The translations under genes were made by a program, and so were the position numbers. Under the pieces are notes generated by a model that saw only the letters and a list, made by a program, of their open reading frames with translations, was not told the DNA's origin and made no database searches. Positions 1-9,858 of a DNA stretch of 64,000 nucleotides are shown here, one piece after another. Numbering within the stretch: position 1 is the stretch's first letter; each line of letters begins with the position of its first letter. The DNA comes from Buttiauxella sp. B2 (lineage in GTDB: Bacteria > Pseudomonadota > Gammaproteobacteria > Enterobacterales > Enterobacteriaceae). The stretch is from the NCBI RefSeq assembly GCF_006376615.1, contig NZ_VEXQ01000001.1, positions 310,001 to 374,000 of the forward strand, read 5' to 3'.

Positions 1-31
1 CGCTGTCTCTATTTTACAGTAAAACAAGCAG

Positions 32-634
32 TTACTCAGTTACAATGGTCTGCACTTGTGCTGGACCTGGATTGTACCAACCGCCACCCCATCCTCCGCC
101 GTAGCCGTAACGACCGCGGTAAGGATACGGCCCGCCCCAGAACCACGGGTCTATCGGCTGTGGTGGCATGACGACTTGTTGTACGACACGCCAACGTTTG
201 TAGCCATTCGCCTGCATCACCATAAATTTGTATGGAGTCTCACCAATTTTGCCGTCGACCACGCCAGTGATTGGCCCAACAACCGTAATCAATTGCCCGC
301 GAAAATCGACCGGGTCAAGGAAACCATTTACATCAGCGTAGATGCGCCCTCTTGATGGCTCACCCAATTGAGGACGTGCGCCTTCGTCAAGGTTAACCGT
401 GGCGATTTCCAGACGAGTTCTGCCTTGCATGTTATCAATGTTCACCACTCGCCCGCCGAAACGCGCTTCTTGCCCGATATAGAGCTGCGGTGCATTCATC
501 ACCCGCACTAAATCCTGTTGAGGCGTAGCACTGGTGCCTTTGATGGCATCCGGTATGCTGACGCAACCGCTGAGCAAAATGACTGCCGCAGTTGCCATTA
601 ATCGGCTAACAATCCTGACGTTTATACCAGCCAT
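32..634 (-). CDS. yeaY: Slp-family outer-membrane lipoprotein YeaY
   Basis: A 200-residue lipoprotein of the Slp family. The N-terminus is a lipoprotein signal peptide with lipobox LLSGC, so Cys24 should be lipidated after cleavage. The body is a single Slp domain, and the C-terminus is a low-complexity Gly/Tyr/Trp/Pro stretch (about residues 165-190). The start has a clear AAGGAG Shine-Dalgarno. It sits just downstream of tsaB on the same strand, the E. coli order fadD-yeaY-tsaB-yoaA, so fadD is expected left of the window. The cellular role is unknown; the E. coli gene is reported as sigmaE-responsive, and no promoter was identified here. Confidence 0.9.
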   Translation of the reverse strand: MAGINVRIVSRLMATAAVILLSGCVSIPDAIKGTSATPQQDLVRVMNAPQLYIGQEARFGGRVVNIDNMQGRTRLEIATVNLDEGARPQLGEPSRGRIYADVNGFLDPVDFRGQLITVVGPITGVVDGKIGETPYKFMVMQANGYKRWRVVQQVVMPPQPIDPWFWGGPYPYRGRYGYGGGWGGGWYNPGPAQVQTIVTE

Positions 635-679
635 ATCCTTTCTCCTTAACTCAGTTTCGCTTCACGAAAACGTTGAGTG

Positions 680-1375
680 TTACTCTCTGCCAGGAAGTTT
701 CTTCCATGTTACTTCGTTACGCAGATAGACCGGCTCAGCGTGCTCTACCGCCACAGTGCGACCGGCATTCAATGCCTGAATCGCCAGGGGTAGCATATCT
801 TCAGCCGCAGGAAGTGAAACGCCACCATCACAGATGAGTAGTTCACTCTCCTGAGCCATATCAGGCCAGGCTTGCCAACCAGTGCCGACGTAAGCCCACT
901 CGCCCTGAAGTTGTTTCAACCTTTCAGTAACCGCTTCTGGTTTCAACACGGCTTCTGTTTCTTCACCGTGCCAAACACCTTGTTCATCACGCTGATATTC
1001 AGCCCAATAAACCTCACCCATGCGTGCATCGATTGCGGCCAACACACGCGTCGCACCTGTCATACGCCATGCTCCCTGAGCCATGGTGGCAAGAGTGGAA
1101 ACGCCAATCATTGGTAACTCAGCACCCAGCGCCAACCCTTGCGCGATACCAATGCCAATGCGCACACCGGTAAAACTGCCAGGACCACGCCCATATGCCA
1201 ACGCATTCAATTGGTTAAGCGCTATACCACCTTCATCCAGGATATCGCGTACCAATGGCAGAATGCGTTGCGTGTGTTCACGTGGGCAGAGTTCGAAATG
1301 GGCACAGGACGACCCTTCGTTATACAGGGCAACCGAACAAGCTTCTGTCGCGGTATCGATGGCTAAAATTCGCAT
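680..1375 (-). CDS. tsaB: tRNA t6A37 synthesis protein TsaB
   Basis: A 231-residue ASKHA-fold protein, the usual length of the family. TsaB partners TsaD, TsaE and TsaC in making N6-threonylcarbamoyl-adenosine at position 37 of ANN-decoding tRNAs; it dimerises with TsaD and is normally essential in Enterobacteriaceae. Seen in the sequence: the N-terminal [17 protein letters not shown] phosphate-1-like strand/loop and the [13 protein letters not shown] motif around residues 62-75. It lies between yoaA and yeaY on the minus strand, about 70 bp from yoaA. Confidence 0.96.
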   Translation of the reverse strand: MRILAIDTATEACSVALYNEGSSCAHFELCPREHTQRILPLVRDILDEGGIALNQLNALAYGRGPGSFTGVRIGIGIAQGLALGAELPMIGVSTLATMAQGAWRMTGATRVLAAIDARMGEVYWAEYQRDEQGVWHGEETEAVLKPEAVTERLKQLQGEWAYVGTGWQAWPDMAQESELLICDGGVSLPAAEDMLPLAIQALNAGRTVAVEHAEPVYLRNEVTWKKLPGRE

Positions 1376-1444
1376 GTTTTGCCAACCTCTGGCGGGAAAA
1401 TAGGGTCAAAAATCGGCGCGTATCTTAACATAGTCTGGCACAAA

Positions 1445-3355
1445 TTACTGCGCCGGACGGATGCTTAGGAATTCAACTGCCCGATTTATATCCCGTGTAC
1501 GCGGTGCCGGAGGCAAACTATTGAGGAACACAGCGCCATATGGACGCATCACCAGGCGGTTATCACAAATCACCAGTACTCCGCGATCGTCAATGTCGCG
1601 GATTAAGCGGCCAACCCCCTGTTTTAAAGTGATAACCGCATCAGGCAATTGGACATCCTCGAAGGGATCGCCACCACGCAGGCGGCAATCTTCCATACGG
1701 GCTTTTAGTAATGGATCGTCTGGCGAGGTGAACGGTAGTTTGTCGATAATCACCAATGATAACGCATCGCCACGCACATCCACCCCTTCCCAAAAACTAC
1801 TGGTCGCCACAAGCAGTGCATTACCCGCATCAACAAATTGCTGTAACAGTTGGCCTTTACTGGTTTCACCTTGCAACAATACCGGTAATGTCATGCTGGC
1901 GCGGAATTGCTCCGCCAAATCACGCATCATTGAATGGGAGGTGCACAGCATGAAGCAACGACCATTGTTAGCTTCAATCAGTGGTTTGAGCATTTTTGCC
2001 AGATGCCTGCCCGCAGCCGGTTGATTGGGTGTTGGCAAGCCTCGCGGCACGCACAACAACGCCTGGCTGGCATAATCAAATGGGCTAGCTAACAACAGCG
2101 TTTCGGCATTGGCAATTCCCAGACGCTCAGTGAAATGGCTGAGTTGGTCGTTTACCGAAAGCGTTGCCGAGGTAAAAATCCAGGTTCCCGCTTTCTGGCT
2201 GATCACTTCCTGGAATTTATCGGCAACCGAGAGCGGCGTTAACGCCAATGTGAAGTTACGCGAGTTGCATTCATACCAGTAACTGTAACCCGGCGTATCA
2301 ACCTCTTTCAGGCGTTTAATTCGTGCACGCAAAATCACCGCCCGGTCAAAGGCGGCATCTAATAAAGCAGAACGCCCGAGAGACATTTTTGCCACGTCGT
2401 AACACAACTCAAGTGCGTCATCGAGCAACAAGAGCGCACGTTGAATAGACGGTTCGGCCAGTAATTCACGCAGATTGCCGCGATAGCCGGGGTCGCCCAT
2501 TTGCAAGCGGAAGTCCTGGGTACTTTGCGCCAGTCGGTCAGCACTTTTTTGTAACTGCTGGGCATCACGGACTTCTGTGCGATAAGCGATAGAAATATCT
2601 TTCGCAATATCGAGTAACTGGCGGCTGGACACTGACTGGCCGAAATACTGGCTCGCGATGTCTGGAATTTGGTGGGCTTCATCGAAAATCATGACTTCGG
2701 CTTCAGGAATCAACTCACCAAAGCCACCCTCTTTCACCACCATATCGGCCAAAAAGAGATGGTGGTTAACCACCACCACGTCAGAATCCATCGCTTTTTT
2801 ACGTGCTTTCACCACGAAACAATCTTTGTAGAGCGGGCAATCCTGGCCAAGACAGTTATCGTTGGTGCTGGTCACCATCGGCCAGACAGTGGAATCTTCA
2901 GCAACACTTGCACAGGTGCTAATATCGCCATCCACTGTTTCAATCGCCCAACCACGGAGTTTTACGATATCGCTGAGCGTCTGAACTTGTAAGTCACCAC
3001 CCGCCAGAGCCTGTTGCTCCAGCCTTTCCAGGCACAAATAGTTTGAACGCCCTTTTAGCAGAGCCAGACGCCCTTTGAAGTCGAGCGCCCGAGCAACCGT
3101 AGGTAAATCCCGGGAAAAAAGCTGGTCCTGCAGTGCTTTTGATCCAGTGGAGATAATAACTTTTTTGCCTGAACGCAGAGCCGGAGCCAGGTAAGCGTAG
3201 GTTTTACCGGTACCGGTACCCGCTTCCACCACCAACTCACGCCCGGAAACGATAGCTTTGGCGACGGCTTCGGCCATTTGCCGTTGCGGTTCACGCGGTT
3301 TAAAACCTGTTATCGCCATGGCGAGTTGGCCGTCTGCTGCGAAATCGTCTATCAC
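1445..3355 (-). CDS. yoaA: XPD/DinG-type ATP-dependent DNA helicase YoaA
   Basis: A 636-residue superfamily 2 Fe-S helicase. Walker A GTGTGKT is at residues 46-52 and the DEAH box at 226-229. Four cysteines placed as in XPD-family Fe-S domains (C109, C169, C174, C180) should ligate a 4Fe-4S cluster, and C-terminal motif VI (QGVGRLIR) is present. In E. coli YoaA binds the HolC (chi) subunit of DNA polymerase III and helps repair damaged replication forks. All motifs are intact and the length is normal. It diverges from yoaB across about 125 bp. Confidence 0.96.
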   Translation of the reverse strand: MIDDFAADGQLAMAITGFKPREPQRQMAEAVAKAIVSGRELVVEAGTGTGKTYAYLAPALRSGKKVIISTGSKALQDQLFSRDLPTVARALDFKGRLALLKGRSNYLCLERLEQQALAGGDLQVQTLSDIVKLRGWAIETVDGDISTCASVAEDSTVWPMVTSTNDNCLGQDCPLYKDCFVVKARKKAMDSDVVVVNHHLFLADMVVKEGGFGELIPEAEVMIFDEAHQIPDIASQYFGQSVSSRQLLDIAKDISIAYRTEVRDAQQLQKSADRLAQSTQDFRLQMGDPGYRGNLRELLAEPSIQRALLLLDDALELCYDVAKMSLGRSALLDAAFDRAVILRARIKRLKEVDTPGYSYWYECNSRNFTLALTPLSVADKFQEVISQKAGTWIFTSATLSVNDQLSHFTERLGIANAETLLLASPFDYASQALLCVPRGLPTPNQPAAGRHLAKMLKPLIEANNGRCFMLCTSHSMMRDLAEQFRASMTLPVLLQGETSKGQLLQQFVDAGNALLVATSSFWEGVDVRGDALSLVIIDKLPFTSPDDPLLKARMEDCRLRGGDPFEDVQLPDAVITLKQGVGRLIRDIDDRGVLVICDNRLVMRPYGAVFLNSLPPAPRTRDINRAVEFLSIRPAQ

Positions 3356-3481
3356 ATTACCCCCTGGATTAGCCCGCGATTATGTCAGCCCCGGCAATGT
3401 TAATCCAGCAAGCCAGTGGAAGCCGTCTGCGGATTGTGGCAGGCTGTGGCGCAATATGAACCAGCTGATAAGGAAACAGTG

Positions 3482-3826
3482 ATGAGTATTGTGCGTATAA
3501 AACCGGAAGCACGTTGGTCTGATGCGGTTATCCATAACAACACCCTGTACTACACCGGTGTGCCAGAAAACCTGGATGCGGATGCCTATGAGCAAACCGC
3601 GAATACCCTTGCGCAAATCGACACTGTGCTGCAAGAGCAAGGTAGCGATAAGAGTAAGATCCTCGATGCGACGATTTTCTTGCCCGAAAGTGCAGATTTT
3701 GCGGCGATGAACAAGGCCTGGGATGAGTGGGTTGTCGCGGGTCATGCGCCGGTACGTTGTACCGTGCAGGCAAAATTGATGAACCCGCGCTACAAAGTAG
3801 AAATTAAGATTATCGCAGCAGTGTGA
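3482..3826 (+). CDS. yoaB: RidA/YjgF-family protein YoaB
   Basis: A 114-residue RidA-family protein. Family members are trimeric enamine/imine deaminases; the specific substrate of YoaB is not established. The open frame extends upstream to 3416, but the ATG at 3482 (MSIVRI) is chosen because it follows AAGGAAACAGTG and matches the E. coli length. The conserved C-terminal RCTVQAKL segment carries the arginine that binds the substrate carboxylate in RidA. It sits next to convergent yoaH. Confidence 0.93.
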   Translation: MSIVRIKPEARWSDAVIHNNTLYYTGVPENLDADAYEQTANTLAQIDTVLQEQGSDKSKILDATIFLPESADFAAMNKAWDEWVVAGHAPVRCTVQAKLMNPRYKVEIKIIAAV

Positions 3827-3849
3827 AACGACGCGGGCGCAAGCTCGCG

Positions 3850-4107
3850 TTATTCGTCGTCGTTTTCTTCGTATCTATCCACATATCTTTCTGTGCCATC
3901 ATCATTTTCTTCGTCAGCTTCAGCGTTGCCTTCATCGTCATCTTCAAAGCGGACGGCAACCATTTCGCCGGTATGATTGGCTCGAATTTCTGCGGCGACC
4001 ATGGCTATCGCCTCACCGCTGTTCATGCCGTTCATCATCAGCTCTTGAATACGCTCAACTGCTTTCTGCTGTTGCTCATGGGATAATGCGGGTAATCCTG
4101 AAATCAT
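3850..4107 (-). CDS. yoaH: UPF0181 protein YoaH with acidic C-terminal extension
   Basis: Small protein of unknown function. The first 55 or so residues ([16 protein letters not shown] onward) match E. coli YoaH, which ends there at about 59 residues. This copy has 85 residues, with an extra tail made almost entirely of Asp, Glu and Asn. The gene is convergent with yoaB and divergent from pabB, as in E. coli. The extension is directly visible; whether it matters is unknown. Confidence 0.88.
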   Translation of the reverse strand: MISGLPALSHEQQQKAVERIQELMMNGMNSGEAIAMVAAEIRANHTGEMVAVRFEDDDEGNAEADEENDDGTERYVDRYEENDDE

Positions 4108-4216
4108 TTTCGACTCCTGTTACATTGCCTGGGATAATTATTTCACGCTGCTTTCACGGTTTCCAGAGGGTTCCTCGTAATAGCAGGATGATCTGTCTCT
4201 TTTTTAGTTGTGGTTT

Positions 4217-5581
4217 ATGACGTTGCAAACTCTAACTTTTCGTACTCGCCCATGGCATCCAGATGCTGTTCAACACACTTTCAAAGCGTTAGCGCAGAAA
4301 CCGTGGGCAATGCTGCTGCATTCCGGCTTCGCTGACCATCCCCATAATCGCTTTGATATTCTGGTTGCCAAGCCGCGCGCAACTTTAGTGACTCGTGGTG
4401 CTGAAACGACAATTTGCACAGAAGGCGTAAGCACCACTCATCACGGCTCGCCACTGCAACTTTTGCAGCAAACGCTAGACAGTTTCGGTTACCAGCCCGC
4501 AGCACACCCGGAGTTACCTTTCTTAGGAGGTGCTCTGGGTTTATTTGGTTATGACCTGGGCCGGCATTTTGAGAAATTACCTGAACATGCTCAGGCTGAT
4601 CTCACCACACCGGATATGGCGATTGGCATCTATGACTGGGCTCTAATTGCCGACCATCAAAATAAGCAGTTGACGTTACTCAGTTGGGGGGACATTGACG
4701 CCCACCAACATTTCCTTGAAACACTGACGCCTGACAGCCCGCGCCAGCCGTTCCACCTGACCGGTGCCTGGCGGTCGAATATGACCCGCGAGCAGTATGG
4801 ACTTAAATTCCGTCAGGTACAGGATTATCTCAAAAGTGGTGATTGCTATCAGGTAAACCTTGCGCAGCGTTTTGAGGCTAGCTACGAAGGTGATGAATGG
4901 GAGGCATTCGAGCGTTTGAGTGCAGCAAATCGTGCACCGTTCAGTGCGTTTATTCGATTGCCAGAAAGTGTGATCCTGAGTTTGTCGCCAGAGCGTTTCA
5001 TTTTACTGGAAGGCAAAAGCATCCAGACGCGGCCAATTAAGGGCACTTTGCCACGCCTTGAAGATCCAGTTGCCGACGCGCAGCAGGCAGAAAAGCTGGC
5101 AAATTCGCCGAAGGATCGCGCAGAAAACCTGATGATTGTGGACTTGCTGCGTAACGATATTGGACGTGTCGCCATTCCCGGTAGCGTAAAAGTCCCTGAG
5201 TTATTTATCGTTGAGCCGTTCCCTGCGGTTCATCATCTGGTGAGTACGATCACCGCGCAACTACCTCAGAATCTAAAGGCAACAGATTTACTACGTGCGT
5301 GCTTCCCTGGTGGGTCTATCACTGGCGCACCAAAAGTACGGGCGATGGAAGTTATTGAAGAATTAGAGCCCCAGCGTCGTAATGCCTGGTGCGGGAGCAT
5401 CGGCTATTTGAGCTTCTGCGGCAACATGGATACCAGCATCACCATCAGGACTCTTACAGCTGAAGGTGGAAAATTATATTGCTCAGCAGGAGGAGGTATT
5501 GTGGCTGATAGTGTTGAATCTGCGGAATATCAGGAAACTTTTGATAAAGTTAACCGTATCCTCCCTCAATTAGAGAGTTGA
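4217..5581 (+). CDS. pabB: Aminodeoxychorismate synthase component I
   Basis: PabB converts chorismate, with ammonia supplied by PabA, to 4-amino-4-deoxychorismate in folate synthesis. The protein has an N-terminal anthranilate-synthase-I-like domain and a C-terminal chorismate-binding domain. Visible motifs include RPIKGTLPR (the lysine used by PabB enzymes), [10 protein letters not shown] and the C-terminal AGGGIVADS. An in-frame TTG lies at 4208; the ATG at 4217 is preferred because it gives 454 residues, the E. coli length. No strong Shine-Dalgarno is seen. nudL starts 4 bp after the stop, so the two are likely cotranscribed. Confidence 0.95.
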   Translation: MTLQTLTFRTRPWHPDAVQHTFKALAQKPWAMLLHSGFADHPHNRFDILVAKPRATLVTRGAETTICTEGVSTTHHGSPLQLLQQTLDSFGYQPAAHPELPFLGGALGLFGYDLGRHFEKLPEHAQADLTTPDMAIGIYDWALIADHQNKQLTLLSWGDIDAHQHFLETLTPDSPRQPFHLTGAWRSNMTREQYGLKFRQVQDYLKSGDCYQVNLAQRFEASYEGDEWEAFERLSAANRAPFSAFIRLPESVILSLSPERFILLEGKSIQTRPIKGTLPRLEDPVADAQQAEKLANSPKDRAENLMIVDLLRNDIGRVAIPGSVKVPELFIVEPFPAVHHLVSTITAQLPQNLKATDLLRACFPGGSITGAPKVRAMEVIEELEPQRRNAWCGSIGYLSFCGNMDTSITIRTLTAEGGKLYCSAGGGIVADSVESAEYQETFDKVNRILPQLES

Positions 5582-5585
5582 TGAG

Positions 5586-6164
5586 ATGTCTGGTTTGTCA
5601 CTGACCATGAATGATTTTTTATCACGTTTTCAACTGTTGCAACCGCCTGTAACCCACCAGAGTGGTAATAAACGCCAGGCTGCGGTGCTGATCCCCATTG
5701 TCCGCCGCCCACAGCCTGGGCTGTTGCTGACACAACGTTCATCCATGATGCGTAAACATGCCGGGCAAGTAGCATTCCCCGGCGGCGCGGTTGATGAGAG
5801 TGATGAATCCTTAATTGCAGCAGCGCTTCGTGAAGCCTGGGAAGAAGTCGCTATTTCGCCTGACAGTGTAGAAGTGATTGGTACTCTGCCACCGGTTGAC
5901 AGTGTCACGGGATTTAAGGTCACACCTGTGGTCGGCATCATTCCCCCTAATTTGCCTTACCGCGCAAGCGAAGATGAAGTGGCAGCGGTTTTTGAAATGC
6001 CATTAATGGAAGCGCTGACGCTTGGTCGCTACCATCCTCTGGATATCCATCGCCGCGGTAACGCCCATCGCGTGTGGCTATCCTGGTATCAGCATTACTT
6101 TGTCTGGGGAATGACCGCCGGAATTATCCGGGAGTTAGCTTTACAGATAGGTGTGGAACCCTGA
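5586..6164 (+). CDS. nudL: Nudix hydrolase NudL (CoA pyrophosphatase-like)
   Basis: A 192-residue Nudix protein related to CoA pyrophosphatases (formerly YeaB). The Nudix box starts at [10 protein letters not shown] and ends with REAWEEV, keeping the Glu residues that bind metal. A UPF0035/CoA-type element ([18 protein letters not shown]) precedes it. The start is 4 bp after the pabB stop, consistent with a pabB-nudL(-sdaA) transcript. The physiological substrate is not established. Confidence 0.93.
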   Translation: MSGLSLTMNDFLSRFQLLQPPVTHQSGNKRQAAVLIPIVRRPQPGLLLTQRSSMMRKHAGQVAFPGGAVDESDESLIAAALREAWEEVAISPDSVEVIGTLPPVDSVTGFKVTPVVGIIPPNLPYRASEDEVAAVFEMPLMEALTLGRYHPLDIHRRGNAHRVWLSWYQHYFVWGMTAGIIRELALQIGVEP

Positions 6165-6376
6165 TCACTCTTTAATTCTGCAAATACGGCTATATTTAGC
6201 AGAGTGTCTCGCTGTGTTTGAGTGGCTTTTTAGTCATTATTACTACAGCTAAGGTTAACCATTAGTTTAATTCATGTGAATAGTTTACTACAGTGAGCAA
6301 TAAATTTTTAAACTAGTCAGCTGCTATTTTACAGCAGCAAATTTTATTTAGCCGGTGTCCTGAAAGGAGTTTTAGT

Positions 6377-7741
6377 GTGATTAGCATATTCGACATGTTC
6401 AAAGTCGGCATTGGGCCATCCAGTTCCCATACCGTCGGTCCGATGAAGGCCGGTAAGTTGTTTGTCGATGATCTGGTCGAAAAAGGATTACTGGAAGACA
6501 CGACACGTATTGCTGTCGATGTTTACGGTTCCCTGTCGTTGACAGGTAAAGGGCACCATACTGACATCGCAATTATCATGGGTCTTGCGGGTAACGAACC
6601 TGCCACCGTTGATATTGATTCCATCCCGGCGTTTATCCGTGATGTAGAAACCCGCAGCCGTTTGTGGCTGGCGCAGGGTCGACACGAAGTCGATTTCCCG
6701 AAAGATTCCGGCATGTGTTTCCGTAACGACAATCTGTCGCTACATGAAAACGGCATGACTATCCACGCGTTCAGCGGCGATCAAGAAATCTATACCAAAA
6801 CCTATTATTCCATCGGCGGTGGTTTTATCGTTGATGAAGAACATTTCGGCAAAGAAGCCACTGACGAAGTTGTAGTGCCTTATTCGTTCAATTCTGCGCA
6901 AGAAATGCTTCAGCACTGCAAAGAGACGGGCATGTCTTTGTCCGGCGTGATCATGCAGAACGAACTGGCATTGCACAGCCGTAAAGAAATTGAAGAGTAT
7001 TTTGCAAATGTCTGGCAAACCATGCGCGCTTGTATCGACCGCGGCGTAAACACCGAGGGCGTGCTGCCTGGTCCATTGCGTGTTCCGCGTCGTGCTTCTG
7101 CGTTACGCCGCATGCTCGTTTCCAGCGATAAACTGTCCAATGACCCAATGATCGTTGTTGATTGGGTGAACATGTTTGCGCTGGCGGTTAACGAAGAAAA
7201 TGCCGCCGGTGGACGAGTTGTTACCGCACCAACCAACGGTGCCTGCGGTATCGTACCGGCAGTGCTTGCGTATTATGACCACTTTATCGAATCGGTTAGC
7301 CCGGACACGTATATCCGTTACTTCCTCGCATCCGGTGCTATTGGTGCGCTGTATAAGATGAATGCGTCTATTTCTGGTGCAGAAGTCGGCTGTCAGGGTG
7401 AAGTGGGTGTGGCTTGCTCTATGGCCGCCGCAGGCCTTGCTGAGATCCTCGGCGCAAGCCCAGAGCAAGTTTGTGTTGCCGCTGAAATCGGTATGGAGCA
7501 TAACCTTGGTTTGACCTGTGACCCAGTTGCCGGACAGGTTCAGGTGCCGTGTATCGAACGTAACGCCATTGCTTCCGTAAAAGCCATCAACGCCACCCGT
7601 ATGGCGATGCGTCGTACCAGCGAACCACGTGTCTCCCTCGATAAGGTTATTGAAACCATGTACGAGACAGGCAAAGACATGAACTCCAAATACCGTGAGA
7701 CGTCACGCGGTGGTTTGGCAATTAAAGTGCAGTGTGACTAA
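6377..7741 (+). CDS. sdaA: L-serine deaminase I (4Fe-4S)
   Basis: L-serine ammonia-lyase making pyruvate and ammonia with an oxygen-labile 4Fe-4S cluster rather than PLP. The 454-residue length matches E. coli SdaA. The N-terminal beta domain begins MISIFDMFKVGIGPSSSH. The catalytic alpha domain carries the cluster cysteines in the SGAEVGCQGEVG, GLTCDPVAGQ and VPCIERN segments. The start is GTG, after AAAGGAG. A 212-bp gap separates it from nudL, and a GC-rich hairpin follows the stop. Confidence 0.97.
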   Translation: MISIFDMFKVGIGPSSSHTVGPMKAGKLFVDDLVEKGLLEDTTRIAVDVYGSLSLTGKGHHTDIAIIMGLAGNEPATVDIDSIPAFIRDVETRSRLWLAQGRHEVDFPKDSGMCFRNDNLSLHENGMTIHAFSGDQEIYTKTYYSIGGGFIVDEEHFGKEATDEVVVPYSFNSAQEMLQHCKETGMSLSGVIMQNELALHSRKEIEEYFANVWQTMRACIDRGVNTEGVLPGPLRVPRRASALRRMLVSSDKLSNDPMIVVDWVNMFALAVNEENAAGGRVVTAPTNGACGIVPAVLAYYDHFIESVSPDTYIRYFLASGAIGALYKMNASISGAEVGCQGEVGVACSMAAAGLAEILGASPEQVCVAAEIGMEHNLGLTCDPVAGQVQVPCIERNAIASVKAINATRMAMRRTSEPRVSLDKVIETMYETGKDMNSKYRETSRGGLAIKVQCD

Positions 7742-7750
7742 TCCCCTTCT

Positions 7751-7770
7751 GGCCCTCTGAAAAGAGGGCC
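7751..7770 (+). terminator. Hairpin after sdaA, probable terminator
   Basis: A perfect 8-bp GC-rich stem (GGCCCTCT / AGAGGGCC) with a GAAA loop lies 10 bp after the sdaA stop. The following bases are only weakly T-rich, so it may be an inefficient intrinsic terminator or a 3'-end-protecting hairpin. Confidence 0.6.
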
Positions 7771-7794
7771 AACTTCTATCATGGGTACTTCTGA

Positions 7795-8088
7795 CATTCC
7801 TGTCGCAGCGCTAATAAACATTGCCGCGCTGTCGCTGTCAAATCAGACTTCTGCGACCAGATAACGCAATATTGTGCCGATGGCAACTCGACCCACAGCA
7901 TCCACTGTAGCGAAGACTTCTCGTCCGATAAGCAGAATGTTCCCGATTGCTTTATTTTCATCGGTAGCAAAAAACCGGATAAAGGTGCGGTGCGGAATGT
8001 CCACAATCCTCATTTTCTGCTTGATGATGAAGCAATGAAGGCCGGTTTCAAAACCCACCTAAGTTTAATAAACCAACTGTTTGATTAG
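7795..8088 (+). pseudogene. Remnant of a small cysteine-rich protein
   Basis: One frame stays open for 97 codons and reads like real protein (DFCDQITQYCADG, HCSEDFSSDKQ, CFIFIGSKKPDK), with about six spaced cysteines and a natural end at INQLFD. It has no ATG, GTG or TTG at its 5' end: it follows an in-frame TGA at 7792. An ATG at 7781 opens a different frame that stops at 7864, so a frameshift or 5' truncation is likely. The family is not recognised. Cysteine spacing suggests an exported or periplasmic product, but no intact signal peptide remains. Confidence 0.4.
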
Positions 8089-8103
8089 ACATTCACAACA
8101 ATA

Positions 8104-8129
8104 ACAAGCGTCATATATGCGACGCTTGT
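8104..8129. repeat. 9-bp inverted repeat between remnant and pdeD
   Basis: ACAAGCGTC and its exact complement GACGCTTGT flank an 8-base AT-rich loop. No T tract follows on either strand, so a terminator call is weak. It may be the old 3' hairpin of the decayed gene just upstream. Confidence 0.4.
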
Positions 8130-8252
8130 GCGAAAGAAAGAATTAGCTTTCATGTAAAAGTATGATTTTCCCATCATGTGTCCAATCCCCCACTACACTT
8201 GGAATGTTCTGTGTGCCGATTTCGGTCACGGTTCTAAACAGGGTGATCGCTG

Positions 8253-9857
8253 ATGCAGACGCAGACGGCACAACGCATATTACGGAGTTATCGTCGCAGG
8301 CGTTTAATTGTCTGCATTGGGTTAGCTATTCTGGCATTGTTCCTGACACTTAGTGCGCGCTTCGTGGCTGAACGAAAAGTCAATGAACAGCATATGCTGT
8401 CATTTAATCAGCGCGTTATCAGTACGCTGGAAAGTATTCTTATTCCCCTGGGAGATACGAATAAAGACATTACTCCTTTGGTAGGAATGTCCTGTCAGAC
8501 CGCACAAGTAAAGATGCTTGAGCATGCTGCACGCTTGCAAACGGTGCGTTCCATCGGGTTAATTAAAGATGGTATTCTTTACTGCTCAAGTATTTTTGGC
8601 CCGCAGGCGGTCCCTATTAACTTGCTTCAACCGCGATTACCCTCAGCTCTCCCACTGCTATACCTTTCGATAGACCATACGTTACTGAAAGGGACGCCGA
8701 TCCTGCTGTCCTGGACGCCTGCAGAAAACAGCAGCCGTGATGGCGTCATACAAACTATCAATATTGAGTTGCTGACAGGATTAATACTAGAACCAGAACG
8801 CCCATGGGTATCGCGTGCTGTGTTGAATGTTGCGGATTCACACCTTGAGTATGGCAAAGGGTTGCTGCAAAGAATTACCGTTGCAGAGGGAGAGGTTAGC
8901 CATGAAATGGCTTCCGAAAGGTTCGCATTTTCCGTCACCACCATTGGGCCACCACCGGGTCTTTTAGCATTAAGCAACCTGCCGACTCAACTGCCGCTGG
9001 CTTTAATTCTCAGTATGTTGATTGGCTATATCGCTTGGCTTGCCACCGCAAATCGTATGAGTTTTTCATGGGAAATTAACGTTGGACTTGCCTTGCATGA
9101 GTTCGAAGTCTTTTGCCAGCCTCTGCTTAGTGCACGCAATCTTCAATGTGTGGGAGTAGAGTTGCTATTGCGTTGGAATAATCCACGCCAGGGCTGGATA
9201 CCCCCTGACGTATTTATTCCTCTTGCGGAACAGCAAAATCTGATAGCCCCATTGACCCGCTTCGTGCTCGAAGAAACGGTACGTCATATCGATATTTTTC
9301 CAAAAACGCGCGATTTCCACATTGGCATAAACGTGGCAGCTAGCCATTTCCATGAAGGTGTGATTATCGCCGATCTGCGGCGCTACTGGTTACCGGCTAA
9401 AGCCGTCCAGAAACTCACTCTGGAATTAACTGAACGAGATGCCTTGCCCGATGTTGATCATCGTGTCGTTCGTGATCTGCATCGTATGGGCGTGAATTTG
9501 GCAATTGATGATTTCGGTACCGGGCAGAGTTCGTTAGCTTATCTGGAAACACTGAATCCAGATGTGCTGAAAATAGATAAATCGTTTACTGCGGCGATTG
9601 GGACGGATGCGGTGAATTCGACGATAACCGATATTATTATTGCTTTGGCACAGCGGCTGGGAATTCAGTTAGTGGCGGAAGGTGTTGAAACGCCGCAGCA
9701 GGCAGAGTATTTGCGTAGCCACGGCGTGAATGTACTGCAAGGTTATTTATATGCGCGGCCAATGCCATTGAGCGAGTTTCCTCGCTGGCTCAGGGGGAAC
9801 AATACCCCCCCTCCTCGACGTAAGGGACATCCTGTTCCAGTCATCCCGCTACGCTAA
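8253..9857 (+). CDS. pdeD: Cyclic-di-GMP phosphodiesterase PdeD (CSS-EAL)
   Basis: A 534-residue inner-membrane phosphodiesterase, formerly YoaD. Layout: TM helix near residues 17-38, periplasmic CSS domain with the redox-sensing ILYCSSIFG motif, second TM near 245-266, then a cytoplasmic EAL domain. The signature reads GVELLLRW, ELL instead of EAL, so the metal-binding Glu is kept. The DDFGTG loop and VAEGVET motif are intact, so the enzyme should be active. The start follows AGGGTGATCGCT. Its stop abuts the convergent yoaE stop. Confidence 0.95.
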   Translation: MQTQTAQRILRSYRRRRLIVCIGLAILALFLTLSARFVAERKVNEQHMLSFNQRVISTLESILIPLGDTNKDITPLVGMSCQTAQVKMLEHAARLQTVRSIGLIKDGILYCSSIFGPQAVPINLLQPRLPSALPLLYLSIDHTLLKGTPILLSWTPAENSSRDGVIQTINIELLTGLILEPERPWVSRAVLNVADSHLEYGKGLLQRITVAEGEVSHEMASERFAFSVTTIGPPPGLLALSNLPTQLPLALILSMLIGYIAWLATANRMSFSWEINVGLALHEFEVFCQPLLSARNLQCVGVELLLRWNNPRQGWIPPDVFIPLAEQQNLIAPLTRFVLEETVRHIDIFPKTRDFHIGINVAASHFHEGVIIADLRRYWLPAKAVQKLTLELTERDALPDVDHRVVRDLHRMGVNLAIDDFGTGQSSLAYLETLNPDVLKIDKSFTAAIGTDAVNSTITDIIIALAQRLGIQLVAEGVETPQQAEYLRSHGVNVLQGYLYARPMPLSEFPRWLRGNNTPPPRRKGHPVPVIPLR

Positions 9858-9858
9858 C

